Assembly: GCA_964586455.1 (NCBI GenBank)
Contig: CAZPHV010000021.1
Location: forward strand, 1 to 64,000
DNA length: 64,000 nt
Direction: 5' to 3'
Source of the DNA: Aquimonas sp964586455
GTDB lineage: Bacteria > Pseudomonadota > Gammaproteobacteria > Xanthomonadales > Xanthomonadaceae
In this document: positions 8,198 through 16,498 of the stretch, piece after piece
Layout: each line of letters begins with the position of its first letter
Numbering within the stretch: position 1 is the first letter of the stretch
Position numbers and translations under genes: made by a program
Notes under the pieces: model-generated
Seen by the model: only the letters and a program-made list of their open reading frames with translations
Told to the model about the DNA's origin: nothing
The model's database searches: none

Positions 8198-8704
8198 ATG
8201 AGCACGAACGATCGTGACAACAGCGACGGCATGCTGGAAAAGCTGGTTGCCGTCAATCGCGTGTCGAAGACGGTCAAGGGCGGCCGCCAGTTCACCTTCA
8301 CCGCGCTGACGGTGGTGGGCGACGGCGCTGGCCGCGTCGGCTTCGGCTACGGCAAGGCACGTGAAGTGCCTGTCGCCATCCAGAAGTCGATGGAGTACGC
8401 ACGCAAGGCCATGGTCAGCGTCGAGCTGAACGGTGGCACGGTGTGGTATCCCATCAAGGCCAACCACGGCGCGGCGCGCGTCTACATGCAGCCCGCGTCC
8501 GAAGGTACCGGCGTGATCGCTGGTGGTGCGATGCGCGCTGTGCTGGAAGCGGCTGGCGTGAAGAACATCCTTGCCAAAGCGGTAGGTTCGCGCAACCCGA
8601 TCAACCTGGTGCGCGCCACCATCAAGGGCCTCCAAGCCATGCATTCGCCGTCCAAGATTGCGGCCAAGCGCGGCAAGAAGCTCGAGGAGATCAGCAATGG
8701 CTAA
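8198..8704 (+). CDS. rpsE: 30S ribosomal protein S5
   Basis: A 168-aa protein with the S5 double-stranded RNA-binding domain (LEKLVAVNRVSKTVKGGRQF) and C-terminal domain (GTGVIAGGAMRAVLEAAGVK). S5 helps maintain decoding accuracy. Its stop overlaps the rpmD start by 8 bp. The preceding 73-bp gap has a small GGCCC/GGGCC stem and nothing else clear. Confidence 0.98.
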   Translation: MSTNDRDNSDGMLEKLVAVNRVSKTVKGGRQFTFTALTVVGDGAGRVGFGYGKAREVPVAIQKSMEYARKAMVSVELNGGTVWYPIKANHGAARVYMQPASEGTGVIAGGAMRAVLEAAGVKNILAKAVGSRNPINLVRATIKGLQAMHSPSKIAAKRGKKLEEISNG

Positions 8705-8888
8705 CGTAGAAGGCAAGACCGTCAAGGTCCGTCTGGTCAAGGGTCTGCGCGGCACCCAGGCGCGTCATCGCCTGTCCGTGAAGGCGCTGGGTCTGCGCAA
8801 GTTGAACGATGTGCGCGAGCTGCCGGATAACCCCTGCGTCCGCGGTCTGATCAAAACCGTCTATTACCTGGTCCGCGTCGAGCAGTAA
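8697..8888 (+). CDS. rpmD: 50S ribosomal protein L30
   Basis: A 63-aa protein from the ATG at 8697 (MANVEGKTVKVRLVKGLRGT). The frame is open upstream inside rpsE, but the family starts here and GAGGAGA lies in the right place. It contains the L30 core RLSVKALGLRKLNDVRELPD. The 8-bp overlap with rpsE suggests coupling. Confidence 0.96.
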   Translation: MANVEGKTVKVRLVKGLRGTQARHRLSVKALGLRKLNDVRELPDNPCVRGLIKTVYYLVRVEQ

Positions 8889-8909
8889 GCGGCATCTCCG
8901 GAGAACACC

Positions 8910-9344
8910 ATGCGTTTGAATACACTCAAGCCCGCTGACGGCGCCCGCAAGGATCGCGTTCGCGTCGGCCGCGGCATCGGTTCCGGCCTCGGCAAGACCT
9001 GCGGCCGCGGTCACAAGGGCCAGTTCGCTCGCGCCGGCAAGGGCAAGGTCAAGGCCGGCTTTGAAGGCGGCCAGATGCCGCTCCAGCGTCGTCTGCCCAA
9101 GGTCGGCTTCCGTTCCAAGATGAAGGACGATGTGGCGCAGGTTTTCCTGTACCAGCTCGCAATGATCGAAGGCGACGTGATCGACTTCCCCGCGCTGCAG
9201 GCTGCAGCCTTGGTGTCGACGCGTGCCCGCACCGCGAAGATCGTGAAGAAGGGCGATCTGGACCGAAAGATCACTGTGCGTGGCCTCACGGCAACGGCCG
9301 GCGCGAAAGCGGCGATCGAAGCCGCCGGCGGATCGGTGGAGTAA
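8910..9344 (+). CDS. rplO: 50S ribosomal protein L15
   Basis: A 144-aa protein with the glycine- and lysine-rich N-terminal extension (GRGIGSGLGKTCGRGHKGQF) that threads into 23S rRNA and a C-terminal L15e-like fold. It is a late assembly protein of the large subunit. secY follows after only 3 bp, the normal order. Confidence 0.97.
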   Translation: MRLNTLKPADGARKDRVRVGRGIGSGLGKTCGRGHKGQFARAGKGKVKAGFEGGQMPLQRRLPKVGFRSKMKDDVAQVFLYQLAMIEGDVIDFPALQAAALVSTRARTAKIVKKGDLDRKITVRGLTATAGAKAAIEAAGGSVE

Positions 9345-9347
9345 ACC

Positions 9348-10712
9348 GTGGCTCAGTCGAACGTGGGTGTAAGTTCCATCGCAGCTCTTGGCAAGCTTAC
9401 CGAGCTGCGTCAGCGCCTGCTGTTCGTCCTCGGCGCCCTGATCGTCTACCGCTTTGGCACGTTCGTGCCGGTGCCGGGCGTGAACCCGGATGCGATGACG
9501 TCCCTCATGCAGCAGCAGGGGGGCGTCGTTCAGATGTTCAACCTGTTCTCAGGTGGGGCGCTTGAACGTTTGAGCGTTTTCGCGCTCAACGTGATGCCGT
9601 ACATCTCGGCCTCGATCATCATCCAGCTGTCTTCGCAGATCTTCCCCTCGCTTCAGCAGCTGCGAAAGGAAGGGGAGAGCGGTCGGCGCAAGATCACGCA
9701 GTACACGCGGATCGGCACCGTGCTCCTGGCGGTTTTCCAGGCCTTCGGTATCGCGATGGCATTGCAGGGACAAAGCAGTCCCGTTGGTCCCGTCGTGTTC
9801 AACCCGGGCCCGGGCTTCGTGTTCACTGCCGTGGTTTCGTTGACTGCCGGTACGCTGTTCCTGATGTGGCTGGGTGAGCAGGTGACCGAGCGAGGTGTCG
9901 GCAACGGTATCTCGTTGATCATTTTTGCGGGGATCGTGGCCACGCTTCCCGGAGCGATCATCACCATACTGACGCAGGTCAGCCAAGGTGAAATGAACCC
10001 GCTGACCGTCATCGTACTGTTCGCCATCGTCCTGTCTGTCACAGCGTTTGTCGTATTTGTTGAACGCGGGCAGCGAAGGATCACGGTGAACTACGCGCGT
10101 CGCCAGGGCGGTCGTCAGGCGTACATGAATCAGAGTTCGCACTTGCCTCTCAAGCTGAACATGGCAGGCGTGATCCCGGCGATCTTTGCTTCCAGCCTTA
10201 TCCTCTTTCCGGGTACCGCCGCGACGTGGTTCGGTGAGGCAGGCAGCGTGGGTTGGTTGACCGATGTCTCGGTTGCTCTGGCTCCCGGTCAGCCCCTGCA
10301 TATGGTGCTGTACGGTGCCTTGATCATGGGCTTCGCGTTTTTCTACACCGCGTTGGTCTTCAACTCGCAGGAAACCGCAGAGAACCTGAAGAAGTCGGGA
10401 GCGTTGATTCCGGGCATCCGGCCGGGCAAAGCCACAGCCGACTACGTCGACGGTGTGCTGACCCGCCTGACTCTGGCCGGTTCGCTGTACCTGGTCGCGG
10501 TGTGTCTGTTGCCCGAAGCTTTGCAGCTGGGTATGAACGTGCCGCCGACCGTTGCCCACCTGTTTGGCGGCACATCGCTGCTGATCGTGGTTGTGGTTGT
10601 TATGGATTTCATGGCCCAGATCCAGGCGCATCTGATGTCTCATCAGTACGACAGCCTGCTCAAAAAGGCCAATCTGAAGGGCGGCTCGCGCGCCGGCTTC
10701 TCGCGCGGGTAG
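9348..10712 (+). CDS. secY: Preprotein translocase subunit SecY
   Basis: A 454-aa integral membrane protein with ten hydrophobic segments, forming the SecYEG channel for protein export and membrane insertion. It starts with GTG three bases after rplO, so translation is probably coupled. The plug/TM2 region (VVQMFNLFSGGALERLSVFA) and cytoplasmic C-tail (QYDSLLKKANLKG) are conserved. The gene for L36 (rpmJ), which follows secY in E. coli, is absent here. Confidence 0.98.
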   Translation: MAQSNVGVSSIAALGKLTELRQRLLFVLGALIVYRFGTFVPVPGVNPDAMTSLMQQQGGVVQMFNLFSGGALERLSVFALNVMPYISASIIIQLSSQIFPSLQQLRKEGESGRRKITQYTRIGTVLLAVFQAFGIAMALQGQSSPVGPVVFNPGPGFVFTAVVSLTAGTLFLMWLGEQVTERGVGNGISLIIFAGIVATLPGAIITILTQVSQGEMNPLTVIVLFAIVLSVTAFVVFVERGQRRITVNYARRQGGRQAYMNQSSHLPLKLNMAGVIPAIFASSLILFPGTAATWFGEAGSVGWLTDVSVALAPGQPLHMVLYGALIMGFAFFYTALVFNSQETAENLKKSGALIPGIRPGKATADYVDGVLTRLTLAGSLYLVAVCLLPEALQLGMNVPPTVAHLFGGTSLLIVVVVVMDFMAQIQAHLMSHQYDSLLKKANLKGGSRAGFSRG

Positions 10713-10821
10713 TTGGGCTCCGGGCGGGCGCGTAGCGTTCCGCTCGGGGTCAATCAACGCCGGAGCACGGGCACCATCGCCCCGTGCCCTCAGGGGTGCC
10801 GTTGCACTGGCACCCTGGGAC

Positions 10822-10850
10822 TTTATTTGTCCTCGAAGCCAACGTATACT
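10822..10850 (+). promoter_or_regulatory. Candidate promoter of the alpha operon (rpsM-rplQ)
   Basis: TATACT (10845-10850) is a near-perfect -10 box. TTTATT (10822-10827) lies 17 bp upstream as a weak -35. It sits in the 177-bp gap between secY and rpsM, and transcription would begin about 30 bases before the rpsM ATG. A GGGTGCC/GGCACCC stem (10794-10800 with 10809-10815) lies just upstream. Confidence 0.5.
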
Positions 10851-10889
10851 TTCCGATTCACCGCGCAATACCTTGTTGGAGATCGCCTC

Positions 10890-11246
10890 ATGGCGCGCAT
10901 CGCAGGTGTCAACCTTCCCGTCCAGAAGCATGTCTGGGTGGGGCTTCAGAGCATCTACGGCATTGGCCGTACCCGTTCGCAAAAGGTCTGTGTGACTGCC
11001 GGGGTTACCCCGAGCACCAAGATCAAAGATCTGACCGAGGCCGAGGTGGACCGCCTCCGCGCCGAGATCGGCAAATTCACCGTCGAAGGCGACCTTCGTC
11101 GCGAAGTCGGCATCAGCATCAAGCGCCTGATGGACCTTGGCTGCTACCGCGGTCTGCGTCATCGCCGCGGCCTCCCGCTGCGCGGCCAGCGCACGCGCAC
11201 CAACGCTCGTACCCGTAAGGGTCCGCGTAAGCAGATCAAGAAGTAA
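10890..11246 (+). CDS. rpsM: 30S ribosomal protein S13
   Basis: A 118-aa protein from the ATG at 10890 (MARIAGVNLPVQKHVWVGLQ). An open upstream extension is not protein-like. It contains a helix-two-turn-helix RNA-binding domain and the basic tail RTRTNARTRKGPRKQIKK that contacts P-site tRNA. It is the first gene of the alpha group, preceded by TTGGAGA. Confidence 0.97.
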   Translation: MARIAGVNLPVQKHVWVGLQSIYGIGRTRSQKVCVTAGVTPSTKIKDLTEAEVDRLRAEIGKFTVEGDLRREVGISIKRLMDLGCYRGLRHRRGLPLRGQRTRTNARTRKGPRKQIKK

Positions 11247-11255
11247 GGACGGTCC

Positions 11256-11648
11256 ATGAACAAGCAGGCAGCCGCCAAAGGCAAGAAGAAGATCCGTCGT
11301 GTCGTCACCGACGGCATCGCGCATGTTCAAGCGTCCTTCAACAACACGATCATCACGATCACCGACCGCCAGGGCAACGCTCTGAGCTGGGCCACCTCGG
11401 GTGGCGCTGGTTTCCGCGGCTCGCGTAAGTCGACCCCGTTCGCCGCCCAGGTAGCTGCTGAGAAGGCGGGTCGTGTGGCGTTGGAGTACGGCGTTAAAAC
11501 CCTTGAGGTTCGGATCAAAGGGCCGGGTCCAGGTCGCGAGTCAGCCGTGCGTTCGCTGAACGCTGTCGGCTACAAGGTCACCAACATCATTGACGTCACG
11601 CCGATTCCGCATAACGGCTGCCGTCCGCCGAAAAAGCGTCGCGTTTGA
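11256..11648 (+). CDS. rpsK: 30S ribosomal protein S11
   Basis: A 130-aa protein with the S11 core HVQASFNNTIITITDRQGNA and the C-terminal VTNIIDVTPIPHNGCRPPKK signature. S11 lies on the platform and contacts the mRNA near the E site. It is 9 bp after rpsM in the standard alpha order. Confidence 0.98.
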   Translation: MNKQAAAKGKKKIRRVVTDGIAHVQASFNNTIITITDRQGNALSWATSGGAGFRGSRKSTPFAAQVAAEKAGRVALEYGVKTLEVRIKGPGPGRESAVRSLNAVGYKVTNIIDVTPIPHNGCRPPKKRRV

Positions 11649-11671
11649 CGCACGGCTAGGAGCTCATACCC

Positions 11672-12298
11672 ATGGCACGTTACATCGGCCCCACCTGCAA
11701 ACTCGCCCGTCGCGAAGGTGCAGATCTCAGCCTCAAGAGCCCGGCCCGCGCGCTGGATTCCAAGTGCAAGCTCGAGCAGAAGCCCGGTCAGCACGGCGCC
11801 GCCCGCAAGGGCCGCCTGTCCGACTACGCGGTTCAGCTGCGCGAGAAGCAGAAGGTCAAGCGCATTTACGGTTTGCTGGAGCGCCAGTTCCGCAATGTTT
11901 ATCGCAAGGCTTCCAACCGCCGCGGCAACACCGGCGAGAACCTGCTGCAGATCCTCGAGTCCCGTCTGGACAACGTGGTCTACCGTATGGGTTTCGCGGT
12001 GACCCGTCCGCAGGCCCGTCAGCTGGTCAGCCACTGCGGTGTGTTGGTCAATGGCAAGGCCGTCAATCTGGCCTCTTTTCAGGTCAAGCCGGGTGACGCT
12101 ATCGCGCTCACCGAGCGCGCTCAGCGTCAGCTGCGCGTGCAGGAAGCCTCGGCTCTGGCTCAGCAGATGGATCTGGTTCCGAACTGGATCGACGTCGACA
12201 GCAAGAAGTTCAGCGGTGTCTTCAAGGCCCTGCCCGAGCGCTCAGATCTGCCCTCGGACATCAACGAGAACCTGATCATCGAGCTGTACTCGAAGTAA
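11672..12298 (+). CDS. rpsD: 30S ribosomal protein S4
   Basis: A 208-aa protein with the basic N-terminal domain (GPTCKLARREGADLSLKSPA) and an S4 RNA-binding domain at about residues 97-160 (ESRLDNVVYRMGFAVTRPQA). S4 nucleates 30S assembly and represses the alpha operon in E. coli. No matching pseudoknot was worked out here. rpoA follows after 18 bp. Confidence 0.98.
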   Translation: MARYIGPTCKLARREGADLSLKSPARALDSKCKLEQKPGQHGAARKGRLSDYAVQLREKQKVKRIYGLLERQFRNVYRKASNRRGNTGENLLQILESRLDNVVYRMGFAVTRPQARQLVSHCGVLVNGKAVNLASFQVKPGDAIALTERAQRQLRVQEASALAQQMDLVPNWIDVDSKKFSGVFKALPERSDLPSDINENLIIELYSK

Positions 12299-12316
12299 TT
12301 CACGGAGAACCGCCGA

Positions 12317-13312
12317 ATGTCCGTTTCCGCCACCCAGGTGCTGCGTCCGCGCGGCATCGGCATCGAACGTATCGCTGACAATCGCGCAAGGGTGGTTGTC
12401 GAGCCGCTTGAGCGTGGCTATGGCCATACGCTTGGCAATGCGCTGCGTCGCGTCCTCCTGTCCTCGATTCCTGGTTTCGCCATCACGGAAGTCGAGATCG
12501 ACGGCGTGCTGCACGAATACACCACGGTCGAAGGCATCCAGGAAGATGTGCTCGAGATTCTTCTGAACCTCAAGGACATCGCGTTGCGCATGCACAACGT
12601 CGATCAGGCCACGGTCACCCTGACCAAACAGGGTGCCGGTGTCGTTCTCGCCGGTGACATCCGCACCGATCACAACGTCGAGATTCTGAATCCCGAGCAC
12701 GTGATCTGTCATCTGACCAAAGACGTGTCGTTGAACATGCGTCTGAAGGTCGAGCGTGGTTTGGGCTACCAGCCCGCGTCAGCGCGTCGTCGCCCGGATG
12801 AAGAGTCGCGCTCGATTGGCCGGCTGATGCTGGATGCGTCATTCTCGCCCGTGCGTCGCGTTGCGTTCGCAGTGGAAAGTGCCCGCGTCGAGCAGCGCAC
12901 CAACCTCGACAAGCTTGTGCTCGATATCGAGACCAACGGCACGATCGACGCCGAAGAGGCTGTGCGCACTGCGGCCGATATCCTTACCGACCAGCTGTCC
13001 GTGTTCGGCGACTTCACCCAGCGTCAGCGGGGCGAGTCGAAGCAGGCGACGGCAGGCGTCGACCCGGTGCTTTTGCGTCCGATTGACGATCTTGAACTGA
13101 CCGTGCGTTCGGCCAACTGCCTCAAGGCGGAAAACATCTACTACATCGGTGACCTGATCCAGCGCACCGAAGTGGAGCTGTTGAAGACGCCAAACCTCGG
13201 CAAGAAGTCGCTGACCGAGATCAAGGAAGTGCTGGCCCAGCGTGGCCTGTCTCTCGGCATGAAGCTGGAAAATTGGCCGCCGGCCGGTTTGCAGCAGGGC
13301 ATGCTGGGTTGA
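12317..13312 (+). CDS. rpoA: RNA polymerase alpha subunit
   Basis: A 331-aa protein with the dimerising N-terminal domain (residues about 1-230, including LERGYGHTLGNALRRVLLSS) and the C-terminal DNA- and activator-binding domain (from about 255, including ELTVRSANCLKAENIYYIGD). It forms the scaffold of RNA polymerase. Its TGA stop codon is the first three bases of a tandem TGATCCAC repeat, which is unusual. Confidence 0.98.
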   Translation: MSVSATQVLRPRGIGIERIADNRARVVVEPLERGYGHTLGNALRRVLLSSIPGFAITEVEIDGVLHEYTTVEGIQEDVLEILLNLKDIALRMHNVDQATVTLTKQGAGVVLAGDIRTDHNVEILNPEHVICHLTKDVSLNMRLKVERGLGYQPASARRRPDEESRSIGRLMLDASFSPVRRVAFAVESARVEQRTNLDKLVLDIETNGTIDAEEAVRTAADILTDQLSVFGDFTQRQRGESKQATAGVDPVLLRPIDDLELTVRSANCLKAENIYYIGDLIQRTEVELLKTPNLGKKSLTEIKEVLAQRGLSLGMKLENWPPAGLQQGMLG

Positions 13313-13365
13313 TCCACTGATCCACTGATCCACTGATCCACTGATCCACTGATCCACTGATCCAC
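13310..13365. repeat. Seven tandem copies of the 8-bp unit TGATCCAC
   Basis: Seven exact head-to-tail copies of TGATCCAC begin at the rpoA stop codon and fill the start of the 184-bp rpoA-rplQ gap. Each unit carries GATC, and TGATCCACT matches the DnaA box TTATCCACA at 7 of 9 positions. The array is a likely length-variable tandem repeat. After it comes ordinary GC-rich sequence up to the rplQ ribosome site. Confidence 0.97.
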
Positions 13366-13496
13366 TCCGTCGACGGGCTGCATCGCCCGCGACCGTCGGC
13401 CACGGACGGCCGACTCGGACCATCCGCAGTCCATTGTTGCAACGCCAGGATGGCGACAGCGAACTCCAACAGATCCAATCTTCTACAGGAACTCCC

Positions 13497-13883
13497 ATGC
13501 GCCACCAGAAATCGGGCCGCAAGCTCAATCGCAACAGCTCGCATCGTGAGGCCATGTTTCGCAACATGTCCGCTTCGCTTTTCAAGCATGAGTTGATTCG
13601 CACCACCGTTCCCAAGGCGAAGGAGCTGCGCCGCTTTGCCGAGCCGCTGATCACCCTCGCCAAGGTGGACAGCGTCGCCAACCGTCGTTTGGCTTTCTCG
13701 CGACTTCGCGACAAGGTCGCAGTCGGCAAGCTTTTCGTCGAGATCGGTCCGCGCTACGTGTCGCGTCCCGGTGGCTATCTGCGTCTGCTGAAGTGCGGCT
13801 TCCGTGCTGGCGACAGCGCCCCGATGGCCTACGTCGAACTGGTCGATCGTCCGCAGATGGATGCTGAGCCGGTCGCCGAGTAA
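13497..13883 (+). CDS. rplQ: 50S ribosomal protein L17
   Basis: A 128-aa protein from the ATG at 13497 (MRHQKSGRKLNRNSSHREAM). The upstream in-frame extension from 13434 is not part of the family. L17 lies near the tunnel exit. It is the last gene of the alpha operon, separated from rpoA by 184 bp holding the tandem repeat, and is followed by a strong terminator. Confidence 0.97.
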   Translation: MRHQKSGRKLNRNSSHREAMFRNMSASLFKHELIRTTVPKAKELRRFAEPLITLAKVDSVANRRLAFSRLRDKVAVGKLFVEIGPRYVSRPGGYLRLLKCGFRAGDSAPMAYVELVDRPQMDAEPVAE

Positions 13884-13901
13884 ACCTCGCACATTCTTCT
13901 C

Positions 13902-13934
13902 AAAAGCCCCGGCCTAGCGCCGGGGTTTTTGTTT
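13902..13934 (+). terminator. Rho-independent terminator after rplQ
   Basis: CCCCGGC (13907-13913) pairs with GCCGGGG (13919-13925) around a 5-base loop, followed by TTTTTGTTT and preceded by an A-run. It lies 19-50 bp after the rplQ stop and ends the whole ribosomal protein region. Confidence 0.93.
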
Positions 13935-14064
13935 CTGGGGAACCCGCGCGGTGCGCTTGGGTCCTTGTTGAGTTGCTGCCTGCGCTTGGCCTTGAGCGTT
14001 ATGCTCGCGAGCTGCTCCGGGCGCGTCGCCTGCCCCGATCCGACCACGTCCAATGAGATCCCCG

Positions 14065-14571
14065 ATGAATCCCTTTGAATGGAGTTTCCGCGCCCAGTTC
14101 TTCGCCGGCTTCGCCTGCTGCGCAGCTCTGCTGGGCTACGCACTGTACGTCGAGCACGGCATGTTGATGATGCCCTGTCCGTTGTGCATCCTGCAGCGTG
14201 TCGCGTTTGTCGTAATGGGCCTGTTCTTCCTGCTCGGCGCGTTGATCGGCCCCCGGCCTGGGTGGCTACGCAAGTTCAATACCGCACTGGTCGGCTTCGG
14301 CGCTGCTGCCGGCGCTGGAATTGCCGCATGGCACGTTCGAATGCAGCACCTGCCTGCGGATGATGTGCCCTCGTGCAGCGGCATGGAGCTGGGCTACATG
14401 CTGGAGGCCTTTCCGTTGCGAACCGTGATCGAGCGGGTTTTCACTGGTTCGGGCGACTGCGCCAAGATCGACTGGACCTTCCTTGGGCTTTCGATGCCGA
14501 TCTGGACCCTGGTCTGGTTTGTCGGCCTCGGCGCTGGAGCGCTCTGGGCCGGGTTGCGGCGGCGCGCGTAG
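14065..14571 (+). CDS. dsbB: Disulfide bond formation protein DsbB
   Basis: A 168-aa inner-membrane protein with four hydrophobic segments that reoxidises DsbA and passes electrons to quinone. The CPLC redox pair is at C38/C41 and the second periplasmic pair at C104/C132. The ATG at 14065 (MNPFEWSFRAQF) is preferred to the one at 14053 by family start. It stands alone between the ribosomal terminator and aroG. The 262 bp that follow hold no gene. Confidence 0.93.
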   Translation: MNPFEWSFRAQFFAGFACCAALLGYALYVEHGMLMMPCPLCILQRVAFVVMGLFFLLGALIGPRPGWLRKFNTALVGFGAAAGAGIAAWHVRMQHLPADDVPSCSGMELGYMLEAFPLRTVIERVFTGSGDCAKIDWTFLGLSMPIWTLVWFVGLGAGALWAGLRRRA

Positions 14572-14833
14572 GCGGCGACCTTGCGGTTGTATGTGCGTCG
14601 CCCCCACGCGCACACCAGGTGGTTTTTCCCCGCCCGGGGCCCCCTGTGAGCTCGCCCAGTTCGAGTTGAGCGTGTGCGACCCCAACGCGCGCCGTCGAGC
14701 ACCCGCGGATTCAAGATCGCCGAGGCACTTCGGGGGGTGTGACGGATTGGACCTGGGTTCGCCGTGCACCTTGCCTCCGTTGGCACTGTGGCATGATCGC
14801 TGACGCAATGCAGCAAGCCCCCGGAGTTGTGTC

Positions 14834-16219
14834 ATGCCGTTCGATCGAAGCCTTGAAGCCGTGAATCTGCCCGTCGACTGGAGCCCCACCTCGTGGCGCG
14901 CTCGACCTGCGCTGCAGCAGCCGCGCTATCCGGATCGCACCGCACTTGATGCAACGCTATCGGAACTTGGTCGACTGCCGCCGCTGGTGACGTCGCTTGA
15001 GATTCTTGCGCTGAAGAAGCAGCTGGCTGAAGCCCAGGATGGTCATCGCTTCCTGCTGCAGGGTGGCGATTGCGCGGAGAGCTTCGCCGACTGCGAATCA
15101 GGCCTGGTGTCGAATCGACTGAAAGTGTTGCTGCAGATGAGCGTCGTGCTGGTCTACGGCTTGCGCCTTCCGGTTATCCGCGTGGGTCGGTTTGCCGGTC
15201 AGTACGCAAAGCCACGCTCTACGGAAACCGAGATCAAGGACGGCGTCGAGCTGCCCAGCTACCGCGGGGACATCATCAACTCCCCGGCATTCACGCCTGA
15301 AGCTCGATTGCCCGACCCACGCCGCCTGATCGAGGCGCACTCGCGCTCCGCGCTCACCATGAACTTCGTTCGCGCACTGATCGATGGCGGTTTCGCCGAC
15401 CTGCATCACCCGGAGTATTGGGACCTCGGCTGGGTCAGCCATTCGCCGCTGGCAGAGGAATACCACCGCATGGTGCGTGCCATCGGCGACGGCGTGCGCT
15501 TCATGGAGACGCTGTCGGGCGAAGCCTCGCAGGGCGTGCGCAGGGTCGACTTCTACACCTCGCATGAAGCGCTGTTGTTGGACTACGAAGAATCGCTGAC
15601 GCGTGAAGTGCCTCGAAATTGGGGCTGGTTCAACCTTTCAACCCACTACCCGTGGATTGGCATGCGTACGGCTGCGCTGGACGGCGCCCACACCGAGTAC
15701 ATGCGCGGCATTCGCAACCCGGTTGCGGTGAAAGTCGGGCCGGGCGTCAAGCCGGACGCACTGTTGCGCCTCGCGGAAGCCCTCAACCCTGACAACGAAG
15801 CGGGACGCCTGACCTTCATCCATCGCATGGGCGCGGCCAAGATCGCTGCCGAACTGCCGCAGCATCTTGAAGCACTACGTCGCGAAGGCCGTCGGGTGCT
15901 GTGGGTGGCCGATCCGATGCACGGCAACACCGAGTCGACCAGCAATGGTTTCAAGACTCGCAGGTTCGACAACATCCGCAGCGAACTCGAGCAGGCCTTC
16001 GACCTACACGCCGCGGCAGGAACGCGACTCGGCGGTGTGCATCTGGAGCTCACCGGTGAGAACGTCACCGAGTGCACGGGTGGCGCGCGTGATTTGACCG
16101 ATGTGGATCTTGAGCGCGCCTACCGGTCGACCGTTGACCCACGCCTCAACTATGAGCAGTCACTGGAGCTGGCGCTGCTGATCGTGCGCAAGCGCGGCGT
16201 GCAGGCGTTGCCTCTCTAG
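14834..16219 (+). CDS. aroG: 3-deoxy-7-phosphoheptulonate (DAHP) synthase, class II
   Basis: A 461-aa plant-like (class II) DAHP synthase, which condenses phosphoenolpyruvate and erythrose 4-phosphate in the first step of aromatic amino acid synthesis. It shows the class II blocks: LLQGGDCAESF with metal-ligand C80, RVGRFAGQYAKPRS, and DPMHGNT. Class II enzymes are unrelated in sequence to E. coli AroF/G/H. CGGAG lies before the ATG. It appears monocistronic. The symbol aroG is a common label for this family, not proof of orthology to E. coli AroG. Confidence 0.92.
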   Translation: MPFDRSLEAVNLPVDWSPTSWRARPALQQPRYPDRTALDATLSELGRLPPLVTSLEILALKKQLAEAQDGHRFLLQGGDCAESFADCESGLVSNRLKVLLQMSVVLVYGLRLPVIRVGRFAGQYAKPRSTETEIKDGVELPSYRGDIINSPAFTPEARLPDPRRLIEAHSRSALTMNFVRALIDGGFADLHHPEYWDLGWVSHSPLAEEYHRMVRAIGDGVRFMETLSGEASQGVRRVDFYTSHEALLLDYEESLTREVPRNWGWFNLSTHYPWIGMRTAALDGAHTEYMRGIRNPVAVKVGPGVKPDALLRLAEALNPDNEAGRLTFIHRMGAAKIAAELPQHLEALRREGRRVLWVADPMHGNTESTSNGFKTRRFDNIRSELEQAFDLHAAAGTRLGGVHLELTGENVTECTGGARDLTDVDLERAYRSTVDPRLNYEQSLELALLIVRKRGVQALPL

Positions 16220-16227
16220 AGGATCCC

Positions 16228-16254
16228 TGAAGAGCTCCACTCTGGAGTTCTTCA
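16228..16254 (+). terminator. Hairpin after the DAHP synthase gene
   Basis: TGAAGAGCTCCA (16228-16239) pairs with TGGAGTTCTTCA (16243-16254), 12 bp with one G-T pair and a CTC loop, 9 bp after the stop. No T-run follows, so termination efficiency is uncertain. The rest of the gap to 16498 holds a TGCTCGC/GCGAGCA stem (16306-16326) and nothing else I could identify. Confidence 0.55.
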
Positions 16255-16498
16255 GACCGCGTGAGCCCTGCTCGGGCCCATTCCGAGTCGCGCCGAACCG
16301 GCCGTTGCTCGCTGAAATCGCGAGCACGTCGCTCATGGCGTGCGGGAAGCTCCGTTCGATGGGCATTTCGAACGCACGCTTCGCTGGCGGCAGGGGCGCC
16401 CCGCCCACAGTGTGCGCGCGTGACTTCTGGGCGGCGCTGGAAACCGCGCCTGCCTCTACCGTCGCCCCCTGGCCCTCGGTGGGCCCATGGGGAATTGA

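Noticed and set aside
10713..10889. A missed rpmJ (L36) gene between secY and rpsM
   Set aside because: No 38-codon frame with the L36 cysteine/histidine pattern exists in either strand of this gap.
13310..13365. CRISPR array
   Set aside because: Units of 8 bp are head to tail with no spacers and no cas genes nearby; it is a simple tandem repeat.
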